A stretch of DNA of 32,949 nucleotides from an uncultured Bacteroidota bacterium (GCA_902796265.1 CADBOG010000017.1:1-32949), one strand, 5' to 3'. Positions 24,320 to 32,848 are shown, numbered from the stretch's first letter. The notes: generated from the letters alone by a model not told the origin. Translations and numbers: made by a program.

Positions 24320-27007
24320 ATGAAAATGTTCAAAAAAAGTCTTTTGCTGCTTGCAGTTTCTCTCTTTTTTGCCTCTGTAGGCTTCGCTCAGACAAAAAGT
24401 CTTGCGCAAAAAGCCGATGATCTTTTCAATCAAAAGCAGTATATTGCGGCTCTTGACAAATATGAGGAGGCCTACAATAAAATCTCCTCAAATAAGGCCG
24501 AGAAAAACCGCTGCTACTTCCAGATGGGCGAATGCTATCGCCTTATGAACAACTTCCCCAAAGCGGAACGTGTTTACAAGCGCCTCATCAACCAGAAGTA
24601 CTACACCACAGAGCCTAAACTTTACTATTATATGGCAGAGATGTATCGCTTCGAGAACAAGTTTGACGAGGCTGATGAATACTATGCCAAATATTTAGAG
24701 TTGGTCCCCGATGATAAGCTTGCTCAGCAGCGCAAGGCTTCTATCATTTACGTCAACCAGCTTTTTATGAATCGCACTCGCCACAATATCGTTAAACTTG
24801 ATAAGTGGTCTACCGACTTCAATGATTGGGCTCCGCGTTTTGTTGGTGATGATACTACCAAGTTGGTTTTCACCTCCTCCCGTTTCCCTGATGGTGAGCG
24901 CGATAAGCACGATGCATGGACTGGTCAGGCTTTCTCTGATTTCTATGTTGTTTTTCAGGACCGCAAAGGTTCATGGTCTGATACCCCTGATTTATTCGAC
25001 AACTCAGAGGTTATCAACTCGCCTGTGAATGAGGGTGAGATTTGGTTTGCTCCCGATGGCAACACCATTTATTTCTCTCGTTGCGATAGCCGCGAGCATG
25101 AGACTCAAGGCTGCTACGTCTATTACTCCAAGAAAGGAGGAGCTTCGCTCGACGGAGACAAGAACAAAGGAAAATCAAAAGGTAAAAAAGGGAAGAAAGA
25201 CGAAGGAGCAGAAATGAATGGCGAATGGTCGGAACCTATCAAGATTAACCTCGGTGATACGACATACAATTATCTTTACCCCACCCTGACACATGATCAG
25301 TTGACGATGTATTTCTCTTCAGATATGCCCAACGGATATGGTGACTATGACCTCTGGGTAGTTACTCGTAAGTCGGTCGATGACGAGTTTGGTACTCCTG
25401 TCAACCTTGGCAGTACGGTAAATAGTGCTGGACGTGAGGTGTTCCCCATCCTACGCAATGACTCTACTCTCTACTTCTCTTCGAATGGCCTTCCAGGCGT
25501 TGGTGGTCTTGATATCTTCAAGACAGCCAAGAATGGTCGTAAATGGGCAACTCCAGAGAACCTTGGTATCCCCATCAACTCTTCGTACGATGAGATGTCT
25601 ATCGTTTATTATCCGGAGAGTGATCACTATATGATGGAACGTGGATATTTCTCCTCAAACCGTCCGTTTGATGACCCTCACAACAAAAAGACCGACAAGA
25701 AGGGAAAGAAAGTGCCGCCTATCAACGACGACCTCTTCTATTTTGAGCTTCCTCCGTTACTCTATAGTATTGAGGGTACCATTCGCGACGAGAAATCCAT
25801 GCAACTTGTAGAGAATGCCAAGGTGCGCATTGTTGGATCTGATGGCAAGGAATATGAGACCTATACTAACAAGCAGGGTTTCTATCGTTTCGACCAGAAG
25901 AAAATTATGCGCAACGTTGTCTATAAGATGTATGTCTCGAAAGTGGACTACTTCTCTGTAGAAGGTTCTGAAAGTACCTGTGGTTACAATACCGATAAGG
26001 ATCTTGTCCACGACTTCCGCATAGAACCAGTCCCGAAGCAGCCTGTTGTCCTCCCCGAAATCCGTTACGATCTCGCCAAGTGGGACCTCAAAGAAGAATT
26101 TATGGATTCGCTAATGGACCTTTACCTCGTGATGGTAAACAATCCTAACATCGTTGTCGAATTACGTGCTCATACCGACTGCCGTCCCTTCCTTGGACTT
26201 ACAAACGACACACTCTCTCAACGTCGTGCACAGTCGGTCGTTGACTATCTTATCTCACGTGGCATCGAACCCGAACGTCTTGTTGCTAAAGGCTATGCAG
26301 AGCGTGTCCCTCGCACCCTTGATCGTAATATTACTGTTCGTGTTGATGGAAAGCCTTACTCTTTCTCAGAAGGAACAACCCTCGAATGCGACTATATAGA
26401 ACACATGGGCGACAAGGGTCGTCAGGAGGCAGCACATCTTCTCAACCGTCGCCTCGAATTCCTTATCCTTCGCACCGACTATGTCTCCAAGACTCTTATC
26501 AACAACCTTGCAACTGGTAATCAGACAATCAAACGTACTGAGGATGGTAAGGTTATTGACCTTGTGACAACTCCTATTCCTGAAAGCGATTATAAGCCTG
26601 AAATCATCCACGATGAGGGGACAATCCCTGCAACTATGATTTCTTCTGCCAAGGGTGAAATAGAATGTATAGTCAATGGTTCAATGATGCCAATGCTTAT
26701 CGATGAACGCTATGCCGAGCCAATAGCCATCTCTTGGGAGGAGGCTATGAACTTCCTTTATCAGCGTCGCATCAACAAGGAGGATTTCCCTGATCGCGAC
26801 AACGCTTTTGATCCAGATGGCAATATTCTTGACAAGACCACAATTATTTTCCACGAGATGCAAATAGGTCAAAAGCATCTTTTCAATGTCGAAGCTGTGG
26901 TTGTCAAGGGTGTCGACTACAAGTTTATTATCAACCGAGAAGGTCTTGGTCGTTTTGGCGCATACCAGTTCGACAAACAGCGTGGTAAACTCACTTTCGA
27001 GGATTGA
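24320..27007 (+). CDS. PorE-like outer-membrane-associated protein (TPR, beta-propeller, OmpA)
   Basis: The 895-residue protein has a signal peptide (LLLLAVSLFFASVGFAQ, cut near 23), then TPR-like repeats (about 27-135). A PD40/WD40-like beta-propeller (about 160-480) follows, containing VFTSSRFPDG, YFSRCD, YFSSDMPNGYGDYDLW and YFSSNGLPGVGGLDIF. A carboxypeptidase-regulatory-like domain (SIEGTIRDEKSMQLVENAKV, about 487-560) and an OmpA domain (about 575-720, HTDCRP...LSQRRAQSV) complete the known part. This is the domain order of PorE in the type IX secretion system, as I recall it, where the OmpA domain binds peptidoglycan. Two Lys-rich stretches (about 278-290 and 454-464) interrupt the propeller. 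The C-terminal 115 residues look like a retropepsin fold without its catalytic DTG. A role in T9SS is not shown by neighbours. Confidence 0.85.
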   Translation: MKMFKKSLLLLAVSLFFASVGFAQTKSLAQKADDLFNQKQYIAALDKYEEAYNKISSNKAEKNRCYFQMGECYRLMNNFPKAERVYKRLINQKYYTTEPKLYYYMAEMYRFENKFDEADEYYAKYLELVPDDKLAQQRKASIIYVNQLFMNRTRHNIVKLDKWSTDFNDWAPRFVGDDTTKLVFTSSRFPDGERDKHDAWTGQAFSDFYVVFQDRKGSWSDTPDLFDNSEVINSPVNEGEIWFAPDGNTIYFSRCDSREHETQGCYVYYSKKGGASLDGDKNKGKSKGKKGKKDEGAEMNGEWSEPIKINLGDTTYNYLYPTLTHDQLTMYFSSDMPNGYGDYDLWVVTRKSVDDEFGTPVNLGSTVNSAGREVFPILRNDSTLYFSSNGLPGVGGLDIFKTAKNGRKWATPENLGIPINSSYDEMSIVYYPESDHYMMERGYFSSNRPFDDPHNKKTDKKGKKVPPINDDLFYFELPPLLYSIEGTIRDEKSMQLVENAKVRIVGSDGKEYETYTNKQGFYRFDQKKIMRNVVYKMYVSKVDYFSVEGSESTCGYNTDKDLVHDFRIEPVPKQPVVLPEIRYDLAKWDLKEEFMDSLMDLYLVMVNNPNIVVELRAHTDCRPFLGLTNDTLSQRRAQSVVDYLISRGIEPERLVAKGYAERVPRTLDRNITVRVDGKPYSFSEGTTLECDYIEHMGDKGRQEAAHLLNRRLEFLILRTDYVSKTLINNLATGNQTIKRTEDGKVIDLVTTPIPESDYKPEIIHDEGTIPATMISSAKGEIECIVNGSMMPMLIDERYAEPIAISWEEAMNFLYQRRINKEDFPDRDNAFDPDGNILDKTTIIFHEMQIGQKHLFNVEAVVVKGVDYKFIINREGLGRFGAYQFDKQRGKLTFED

Positions 27008-27035
27008 TACGCCACCAATACTAAACATAAATAAT

Positions 27036-27071
27036 AAGTGGACTGGTGTCATTATCCCCATCAGTCCACTT
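27036..27071 (+). terminator. terminator-like stem-loop after the PorE-like gene
   Basis: AAGTGGACTGGTG pairs with CATCAGTCCACTT (13 pairs, one G-T) over a 10-base loop, 28 bases after the stop codon. Only a short T-stretch follows. The position and stem strength support transcript termination. Confidence 0.7.
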
Positions 27072-27125
27072 TAAATATTCAATTCGTGACGCTTGCGTCG
27101 GTTTATGAAATAATTACTATTAAAG

Positions 27126-28046
27126 TTGTCACTTCTCCTTACGATATTAGGTCCTACTGCCACGGGAAAAACAGCTCTTGCTGTTGCCGTCGCTGAACAA
27201 ATAGGCGGCGAGATTATCAGTGCTGACTCCCGTCAGGTTTTTCGTGGTATGGATATAGGAACGGGCAAGGATCTTGAAGAATATAACCTTCCTTCTGGTC
27301 GCATACCGTGTCATCTTGTTGACATACGTAATGCAGGAGAGGAGTATAACCTATATCATTTTCAGAACGACTTTATTAAGGCATTTGAAGGTGTCATCGC
27401 ACGTGGCAACAAGCCTATTCTTTGTGGCGGTACGGGGATGTATATAGAATCCATAGTCCGTGGATATCAATTGCCTGACGCACCGATAGATCTTGAGTAT
27501 AGGCGTTCCCTTGAACCTTATAGCGACACGGAGCTTGCACAGCGTCTTGCCGGACTCATCAAGCTTCATAACCATACTGATACAGAAACACGTGATAGGT
27601 TGGTTCGTGCTCTTGAAATACAGGAGTTTCGCTTGAAGAATCCTGAAGCTTTTACTCATTTGCCTTCAATGCGACATCTTATTATCGGTCTTAGAAGCGA
27701 TCGTCAAGTAGTTGTTGAACGTATTGGTAAACGACTACGGCAGCGTCTAGAGAATGGGATGATAGATGAAATCAAACGACTGCTTGACAATGGTGTACCT
27801 AAAGAACGCCTTTTGAAATATGGTCTTGAATACAAGCATATTGCCCGCTATCTTACAGAACCTGATTATTCTTATGAACAAATGTTCGAAAACCTATATA
27901 CTGACATTCGTCGCTTCTCAAAACGCCAGATGACTTGGTTCAGACGTATGGAGCGTAATGGTATCTTAATTCATTGGTTAGACTCACAGTCACCATTACA
28001 ATCCAACGTGTCTGAGATAGTTGGGTTATATAATGAGGCAGAGTAG
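27126..28046 (+). CDS. miaA: tRNA dimethylallyltransferase (second MiaA type)
   Basis: It adds a dimethylallyl group to N6 of adenine 37 in tRNAs that read U-starting codons. The 306-residue protein shows the P-loop GPTATGKT (9-16), the acceptor-binding motif SADSRQVFRGMDIGTGKDL and the C-terminal RFSKRQMTWFRR. The TGKDLEEY...IPCHLVDI pattern is that of the second of two MiaA paralogues I recall in Bacteroides, as opposed to the TAAPT type. The start is a TTG; the nearest upstream ATG in another frame runs straight into a stop. It follows the terminator of the PorE-like gene and is likely its own unit. Confidence 0.92.
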   Translation: MSLLLTILGPTATGKTALAVAVAEQIGGEIISADSRQVFRGMDIGTGKDLEEYNLPSGRIPCHLVDIRNAGEEYNLYHFQNDFIKAFEGVIARGNKPILCGGTGMYIESIVRGYQLPDAPIDLEYRRSLEPYSDTELAQRLAGLIKLHNHTDTETRDRLVRALEIQEFRLKNPEAFTHLPSMRHLIIGLRSDRQVVVERIGKRLRQRLENGMIDEIKRLLDNGVPKERLLKYGLEYKHIARYLTEPDYSYEQMFENLYTDIRRFSKRQMTWFRRMERNGILIHWLDSQSPLQSNVSEIVGLYNEAE

Positions 28047-28149
28047 AAACCGTTTGTTGAGGGTGAGAGATTATGTGAGATTTTTTTTCTTCTTTTTTCG
28101 CAATATTTCTGCAGGTTGACATACTAAAATAAAAAATATTTCGTAGTTT

Positions 28150-28180
28150 CTTGCTATTTAAAATTTTTTTTGTATTTTTG
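28150..28180 (+). promoter_or_regulatory. Bacteroidetes promoter for the ECF sigma gene
   Basis: TATTTTTG at 28173-28180 fits the -7 consensus TAnnTTTG, and CTTG at 28150-28153 gives a -33 element 19 bases upstream. This is the best promoter in the window. Transcription would start around 28187, leaving an 80-base leader. The remaining gap 28047-28149 holds pyrimidine-rich runs and nothing recognised. Confidence 0.75.
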
Positions 28181-28268
28181 CATTTTGAAATATATGTCAA
28201 ACTAAAACCGTTGTCTATCGAACACAACTATCAATTTTTTTTGCTAACCAATTTAACAATAGGTTATT

Positions 28269-28859
28269 ATGAACGTAGTAACATCCGACCTCACAGACAA
28301 TGAGTTGATTTTAGGTTACAAAGAAGGTGATTATTCGTGCTTCGAAATATTACTTTCGCGTTATCAATCTAAGGTCTATGGCTACATTATTTCTGTAGTC
28401 AAAGATAAAGATATCGCGGACGATATTTTCCAGGAGACCTTCTATAAGGTCATTTACACCATCAATTCTGGCGTTTATAAGGATGAGAACAAATTTATCC
28501 ATTGGGTAATGCGCATCGCCCATAACCTTATAGTTGACTATTTCCGTCGCATAGGCAAGATGCCAATTATCCCCAACCGCCCAGATTACGACATTATCGA
28601 TACTTTAAAGCTTCATGATGATAATGTTGAGCATCAGATAATGCGCAAACAGACCAACTCAAATATTCGAAAGCTTATTAAGAAGCTACCTCCTGAGCAG
28701 CGTCGCGTAGTCATTATGCGCCACTATGGACGTCTCGATTTCAAAGAGATTGCAGAACGCACCAATGTTAGCATCAACACGGCTCTTGGACGCATGCGTT
28801 ATGCCATAATCAATCTCCGTCGACTGGCTCGTGAGCACAATATGTTTATTGAGTTTTGA
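28269..28859 (+). CDS. ECF-type RNA polymerase sigma factor
   Basis: The 196-residue protein has region 2 (about 8-80; DIADDIFQETFYKVIY, then WVMRIAHNLIVDYFRR) and region 4 (about 130-190; LPPEQRRVVIMRHYGRLDFKEIAERTNVSINTALGRMRYAI). These bind the -10 and -35 elements as in other ECF factors. No anti-sigma gene lies next to it; the neighbours are miaA upstream and a hydrolase on the opposite strand. Its stop overlaps the end of that convergent gene by 14 bases. It could be controlled at the level of transcription or by a distant anti-sigma. It is an alternative target for the partner-switching proteins at 21715-22482, but ECF factors are not usually controlled that way. Confidence 0.92.
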   Translation: MNVVTSDLTDNELILGYKEGDYSCFEILLSRYQSKVYGYIISVVKDKDIADDIFQETFYKVIYTINSGVYKDENKFIHWVMRIAHNLIVDYFRRIGKMPIIPNRPDYDIIDTLKLHDDNVEHQIMRKQTNSNIRKLIKKLPPEQRRVVIMRHYGRLDFKEIAERTNVSINTALGRMRYAIINLRRLAREHNMFIEF

Positions 28860-29889
28860 TTCTCATTAAATCTAACCCTATAGGTAAATGATCACTGTAC
28901 CCTCCGAGGTACTTCATTCCTTGATAAGTTCTCAACGGCACCTTTCCGAGGTGCCGTTCGTCGTCTACTAGCATGAAGTCGAGAGCAAAAACTTGAGCGT
29001 TGCCGACTTGCATTGGGCATTGCCTATCGAGCATTGCACTCGAGACAACTATTTGATCCAGATAGGCCCATATTCCCTGATATTTGTGACTTCCCATACC
29101 GTTCTCCATCTTCAGCATCATATTAACAAAACCATTACCATTGAGACATGCAATTTCGCGCTCATCTGGACTTGCATTAAAGTCTCCCATAGCTACAATG
29201 GCAGCTTGAGGATGCTGTTCTTTTATGGTGTCAAGACATGAACGCAACTTTTTTGCCACATGCTCTCGTCGTATATCGGCAGCTGAACCACCTCGTTTCG
29301 AAGGGAGATGGCACATGACAACAATTAGTGTGTCGCCTTCTATGGTAGTTCCCTCTACGAGGAGTAGGTCTCTTGTTATTAGCTCGATAATGCTATCAGT
29401 TACATCTATGGCTTGTGAAAAGAAGGGCTTGAAATAATCTTCACGGTATAGCAGTGCGTTGTCAATTCCTCTTGCATCAGGAGAGTCAAAGTGGACGAAG
29501 CGGTATCTATATTTTCTGAGAAATGTTCCTTGAGTCAAGTCGCGCAATACTTTGTCGTTTTCAACCTCAGCAAGTCCAACTATTGTAGGCATCACATTCC
29601 CAATCTCGCTTGTTGCGGCCAATACGCGACAGATTTTGTTTAATTTTGCTATGTATCGTTTCTTTGTCCAGTGGTTTTCTCCTTCTGGTGTAAAGGCATC
29701 ATCGTTTTTTAAAGTATCGTTGTCTGTGTCATAAAGATTCTCTACATTCCAGGAAATCAGTCTATAAGTGTATGCAGAGTCTGTTTCTTGAGCATTAGAT
29801 ATTATACTCGATGAAAAGAAAAATGTTAAAAAACACATTTCGCACAATAAAAAGCGAAATCTTTTGTTTTTATGTCGAAAATAGTTCAT
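28846..29889 (-). CDS. secreted endonuclease/exonuclease/phosphatase (EEP) family protein
   Basis: The 347-residue protein has an N-terminal hydrophobic signal (FLTFFFSSSIISNAQ, cut near 34) and the EEP fold motifs: SWNVENLYD (Asn), GLAEVEND (Glu), RGIDNALLY, CHLPSKRGG (His), MGDFNASP (Asp and Asn), YLDQIV and GYSDHLPI (Asp-His). All catalytic residues are in place, so it is probably an active metal-dependent phosphodiesterase or phosphatase, exported to the periplasm or beyond. The substrate (DNA, phosphoinositide-like or other) cannot be told from sequence. It converges with the sigma factor gene, overlapping by 14 bases at the 3' ends. Confidence 0.9.
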   Translation of the reverse strand: MNYFRHKNKRFRFLLCEMCFLTFFFSSSIISNAQETDSAYTYRLISWNVENLYDTDNDTLKNDDAFTPEGENHWTKKRYIAKLNKICRVLAATSEIGNVMPTIVGLAEVENDKVLRDLTQGTFLRKYRYRFVHFDSPDARGIDNALLYREDYFKPFFSQAIDVTDSIIELITRDLLLVEGTTIEGDTLIVVMCHLPSKRGGSAADIRREHVAKKLRSCLDTIKEQHPQAAIVAMGDFNASPDEREIACLNGNGFVNMMLKMENGMGSHKYQGIWAYLDQIVVSSAMLDRQCPMQVGNAQVFALDFMLVDDERHLGKVPLRTYQGMKYLGGYSDHLPIGLDLMRIKTQ

Positions 29890-29910
29890 TAATCAATTAA
29901 TAAAGTGCTT

Positions 29911-30087
29911 ATGACGCAGGAATACGAATTCAAACAGGGTCGGCGACCCGTAGGCACAAATACATCTTCGAATACTGCGAGCACACTGCAACCCTCTGGA
30001 CGCGTAATCCAGAACATCTTGAACTACGCACGCTGCACTCAATGCATCTGTGTGAAAGGAGGCAAGATAAGGTTGTTCCTTAATTAA
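29911..30087 (+). CDS. small basic protein with a Cys-x-x-Cys-x-Cys motif
   Basis: The frame encodes 58 residues. The N-terminal half is polar and likely disordered (RRPVGTNTSSNTASTLQPSG). The C-terminal half is GRVIQNILNYARCTQC followed by ICVKGGKIRLFLN, with cysteines 42, 45 and 47. I recall similar short proteins ending this way from other Bacteroidales. It starts at an ATG at 29911 (a GTG lies two codons upstream). It reads opposite to both neighbours and is followed 9 bases later by its own strong terminator, which argues strongly that it is a real gene. The function is unknown; metal binding by the cysteines is possible. Confidence 0.75.
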   Translation: MTQEYEFKQGRRPVGTNTSSNTASTLQPSGRVIQNILNYARCTQCICVKGGKIRLFLN

Positions 30088-30096
30088 TCACCTAAC

Positions 30097-30133
30097 AGTT
30101 GCGTCGGATTATTAAATCCGACGCAACTTATTT
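30097..30133 (+). terminator. intrinsic terminator of the small Cys-containing gene
   Basis: A perfect 14-bp stem (AGTTGCGTCGGATT with AATCCGACGCAACT) has a 4-base loop ATTA and is followed by TATTTTA. It starts 9 bases after the small gene's stop and lies between it and the convergent guanylyltransferase gene, so it may serve both directions. Confidence 0.85.
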
Positions 30134-30148
30134 TAGGCTCTATTGTAC

Positions 30149-31210
30149 TTACAGTTTTTCTACCCATTCTTTTATTTTCTGCTCGTCAGCGAGTTTGCAA
30201 ACAAGGAGAGATTTGTCACGATAAGCAACAAGATAGCCATCAAGTCCTTCAACGATTGCTTCCACTCCCTCTTCAAGGTTTACTATGCTGTTGTGTGTAT
30301 CCACAATAACACTCTTGCCTTTCCGTGCGTTTGCGTCGCTGTCTTTCTCAGCATGGGTATATAATGACCCCCAGGTTCCTATGTCACTCCAACCGAAGTC
30401 GGCAGGAATGGTGTAGCGTTTCGTCGCTCTTTCCATCACACCGTAGTCGATAGATATGTTTTCGCATTCGGCAAACTTGCGGTTGATGAATTCTTGTTCT
30501 TCTGAAGTGCCAAAGATGCCGTTACCTTCATCAAAGAGTGCTGCCATCTTGGGAAGGAATGAGCGGAACGCACCCATGATTCCATTGAGAGACCAGATGA
30601 ATATGCCCGAGTTCCAAAGATAGTTGCCGGCAGCGAGGAACTCCTTTGCTTTTTCCAGGTTGGGTTTTTCTTTAAAGCCGTTGATGGCGGTAACAGTACC
30701 CTCTTGTGTATCTTTTGAAGGCAGTTCTATATAGCCATAACCTGTTTCGGGACGGCTTGGTTTGATGCCTATAGTCATTAGTGCCTCGCTGTTCTCTTTT
30801 TTTGCCACAAAGTCGAATCCTGTGCTGATTATTCGTTGGAACTCGACTTCGTTAGTTACCAGATGGTCAGCTGGGGTAACAGCGATCACGGCGTCGCTAC
30901 ACTGTGAGGCTATTCTGTAGCTGGCGTAAGCTATACAGGGTGCCGTATTGCGGCGCATAGGCTCACAAAGCACTTGCTCTGGCTTCAGTTCTGGTATGTG
31001 TTCAAGAACAGCATCTTTGTAAGCCGCATTGGTAACCACCAAAAAATTCTCCGTTGGAACAACAGGAAGAAATCGCTCGTAGGTGCTGCGTATGAAGCTT
31101 TTGCCAGTTCCGAATATGTCTAGAAACTGTTTTGGGTAGTTGTTTTTGCTCAATGGCCAGAAACGGCTTCCGATGCCCCCTGCCATTATTATACAATATT
31201 GATTTTTCAT
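30149..31210 (-). CDS. manC: mannose-1-phosphate guanylyltransferase
   Basis: It makes GDP-mannose from mannose-1-phosphate and GTP for polysaccharide and glycoprotein synthesis. The 353-residue protein has the nucleotidyltransferase signature MAGGIGSRFWPLSK (9-22) with PKQFLDIFG, then the sugar-binding regions EKPN and NSGIFIW. It has no C-terminal isomerase (cupin) half, so it is the monofunctional type. The ATG at 31210 begins MKNQYCIIMAGG. The tatD stop is 3 bases upstream, so it belongs to the minus-strand operon. The Cys-containing gene converges on its 3' end. Confidence 0.94.
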   Translation of the reverse strand: MKNQYCIIMAGGIGSRFWPLSKNNYPKQFLDIFGTGKSFIRSTYERFLPVVPTENFLVVTNAAYKDAVLEHIPELKPEQVLCEPMRRNTAPCIAYASYRIASQCSDAVIAVTPADHLVTNEVEFQRIISTGFDFVAKKENSEALMTIGIKPSRPETGYGYIELPSKDTQEGTVTAINGFKEKPNLEKAKEFLAAGNYLWNSGIFIWSLNGIMGAFRSFLPKMAALFDEGNGIFGTSEEQEFINRKFAECENISIDYGVMERATKRYTIPADFGWSDIGTWGSLYTHAEKDSDANARKGKSVIVDTHNSIVNLEEGVEAIVEGLDGYLVAYRDKSLLVCKLADEQKIKEWVEKL

Positions 31211-31213
31211 ATT

Positions 31214-32029
31214 CTAATGTTTATTACCATGCATTAAAAAAACTCTTTTGGCATTTTCTGTAGTCACACGATCAACTTCCTCAATGGTTGTTCCAGTTAT
31301 CTCTGCCACTTTCTCTGCCACATACCGCACGTAAGCGCTTTCATTGCGTCTTCCTCTAAAAGGAATAGGAGCAAGATAAGGAGAGTCTGTTTCAAGAACT
31401 ATATTGCTAAGTCCCACTTGACGGACGATTTCAGGCAATGTTGACTTTTTGTAAGTCACAACGCCTCCTATACCTATCATGAAACCTATCTCAATGGCTT
31501 GTAAGGCATCGTCGATGGTGCCGCTAAAGCAGTGCATGATGCCTTTGGGATGTGTGCTGGTTGGTTTCAGCTCATTTAGAATCTTAAACATCGTCTTGTA
31601 AGCATCGGTTCCGTCATCGCCATCTTTCCCACTGCGCAGGTGAAGCACTATGGGCAACGCCAATTGTTCTGCCCATTGCATCTGAATCTTTAGCGCGTCT
31701 ATTTGTTCTTCGCGATAGGTTGTGTCCCAATAGAAATCCAACCCAATCTCACCTACAGCGACATAATGTGTCTGGCTATTGAACAGTTTTTCTTTAACAA
31801 TCTCCAAATCGGATAGGTAGTCACTACCTACCGATGTGGGATGGAGTCCCATCATCTGGTGGAAAAGTTGAGGTCGGGAAGCTGCAAGTTCCTCCTGTCG
31901 AGCGTATGACTCCTTGTCTATGGCAGGCAGGAATATTGTATCTACGCCTGCTTCTAGGGCACGGATTATTACTTGCTCCCTGTCTTCGTCGAACTCTTCA
32001 GAGTAAATATGTGAATGGGTGTCTATCAA
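31214..32029 (-). CDS. TatD-family metal-dependent hydrolase
   Basis: The 271-residue protein has the TatD/YcfH metal ligands: THSHIYSEEFDED (His-x-His), GEIGLDFYW (Glu), LHLRSG (His), MHCFSG (His) and ETDSPYLAP (Asp). The family includes 3'-5' DNA exonucleases and deacylases. The start is TTG at 32029; its first bases overlap the DUF2520 gene's stop (TTGA), giving MIDTHSH at the usual N-terminal position. It is followed at 3 bases by the guanylyltransferase. It is most likely cytoplasmic. Confidence 0.92.
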   Translation of the reverse strand: MIDTHSHIYSEEFDEDREQVIIRALEAGVDTIFLPAIDKESYARQEELAASRPQLFHQMMGLHPTSVGSDYLSDLEIVKEKLFNSQTHYVAVGEIGLDFYWDTTYREEQIDALKIQMQWAEQLALPIVLHLRSGKDGDDGTDAYKTMFKILNELKPTSTHPKGIMHCFSGTIDDALQAIEIGFMIGIGGVVTYKKSTLPEIVRQVGLSNIVLETDSPYLAPIPFRGRRNESAYVRYVAEKVAEITGTTIEEVDRVTTENAKRVFLMHGNKH

Positions 32030-32805
32030 GAGTCTTTTTTTCTTAAAGTGTTTTCTTGTATTATTTCTGTTAGGAGTTCGTAGAGTTTCATTAGCTTATT
32101 ATCATCTACAAGCATGCTTCTGTGACGGTCGATGGTTTTCTGGTCCTGTCGTCGGGCTGGTCCTGTCTGCTGTTGCCAAAGGTTACCATGTTTGAGCTTT
32201 TCGGCAGTCATCTCGATGATGGGGTGGAGTATCTCGAAAGGAATGTTGTGTTTGAGTAGCATGTCTTGTGCTAATGCGTTTATGGCATTGCCGAAATTGT
32301 TAGTCATCACAGCTGCGAGATGAAGCCATTGTCGCTGCTGTGTATCGATGTTGTATATATGCTGAGATACGGGCAGTAGAAGTTGCTGTATCTGTTTGGT
32401 CACTTCTGGTGAAGATCCTTCGATGCAGAAGGGTAGGGTACTATAATCCATAGCCACGTCGCGGATGAATGTTTGTGGCGACCAAATGACTCCATGTTTG
32501 CGGCTTATTGGTGAAAGAACCTTGAGGGAAACAGAACCGGCGGTATGAAGCACAATGGCATCACGTAGCTTGAGGTCGAGTGCCAGGTCGAAGAGTGCAT
32601 CGTCAGCGACAGCAAGTATGTAGATGTCAGCAGTGGGATAGAGAAGCTTCAGACGGTCGATGGGTTCAGCAAACACTTGGTTTGCGAGATTCTCTGCATG
32701 GTCGTACTCCCTCGACCAAATCTGCAATATCTGATACCCGGCAGCATATAATGCTTTTGCCAGATGTGTCCCAACATTACCTGACCCTAATATCGTTATC
32801 TTCAT
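32026..32805 (-). CDS. Rossmann-fold DUF2520 oxidoreductase-like protein
   Basis: The 259-residue protein opens with a dinucleotide-binding motif (ITILGSGNVGTHLAKAL), with the acceptor-binding segment AVADDALFDLA at about 67-77. A helical C-terminal DUF2520 domain (about 125-250) contains AAVMTNNFGNAINALA and GPARRQDQKTIDRH. The fold resembles 6-phosphogluconate- and pyrroline-5-carboxylate reductase-type dehydrogenases. The substrate is not known. It is first in the operon with tatD and the guanylyltransferase. Upstream sequence on this strand is open to the window edge but shows no recognisable gene. Confidence 0.9.
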   Translation of the reverse strand: MKITILGSGNVGTHLAKALYAAGYQILQIWSREYDHAENLANQVFAEPIDRLKLLYPTADIYILAVADDALFDLALDLKLRDAIVLHTAGSVSLKVLSPISRKHGVIWSPQTFIRDVAMDYSTLPFCIEGSSPEVTKQIQQLLLPVSQHIYNIDTQQRQWLHLAAVMTNNFGNAINALAQDMLLKHNIPFEILHPIIEMTAEKLKHGNLWQQQTGPARRQDQKTIDRHRSMLVDDNKLMKLYELLTEIIQENTLRKKDS

Positions 32806-32812
32806 CGTATGA

Positions 32813-32848
32813 TGATTGGTGAATAGTGATTGGTGAAATGATAATTGG
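32813..32848. repeat. short degenerate tandem repeat
   Basis: TGATTGGTGAA occurs at 32813 and 32827 (14 bases apart), and a weaker TGATAATTGG follows at 32839. It sits just upstream of the DUF2520 start. Such A/T-rich spacer repeats are common between Bacteroidales genes. Confidence 0.55.

Noticed and set aside
27088..27099. GACGC-tt-GCGTC dyad upstream of miaA
   Set aside because: Only 5 bp with a 2-base loop; too small to support a regulatory site.
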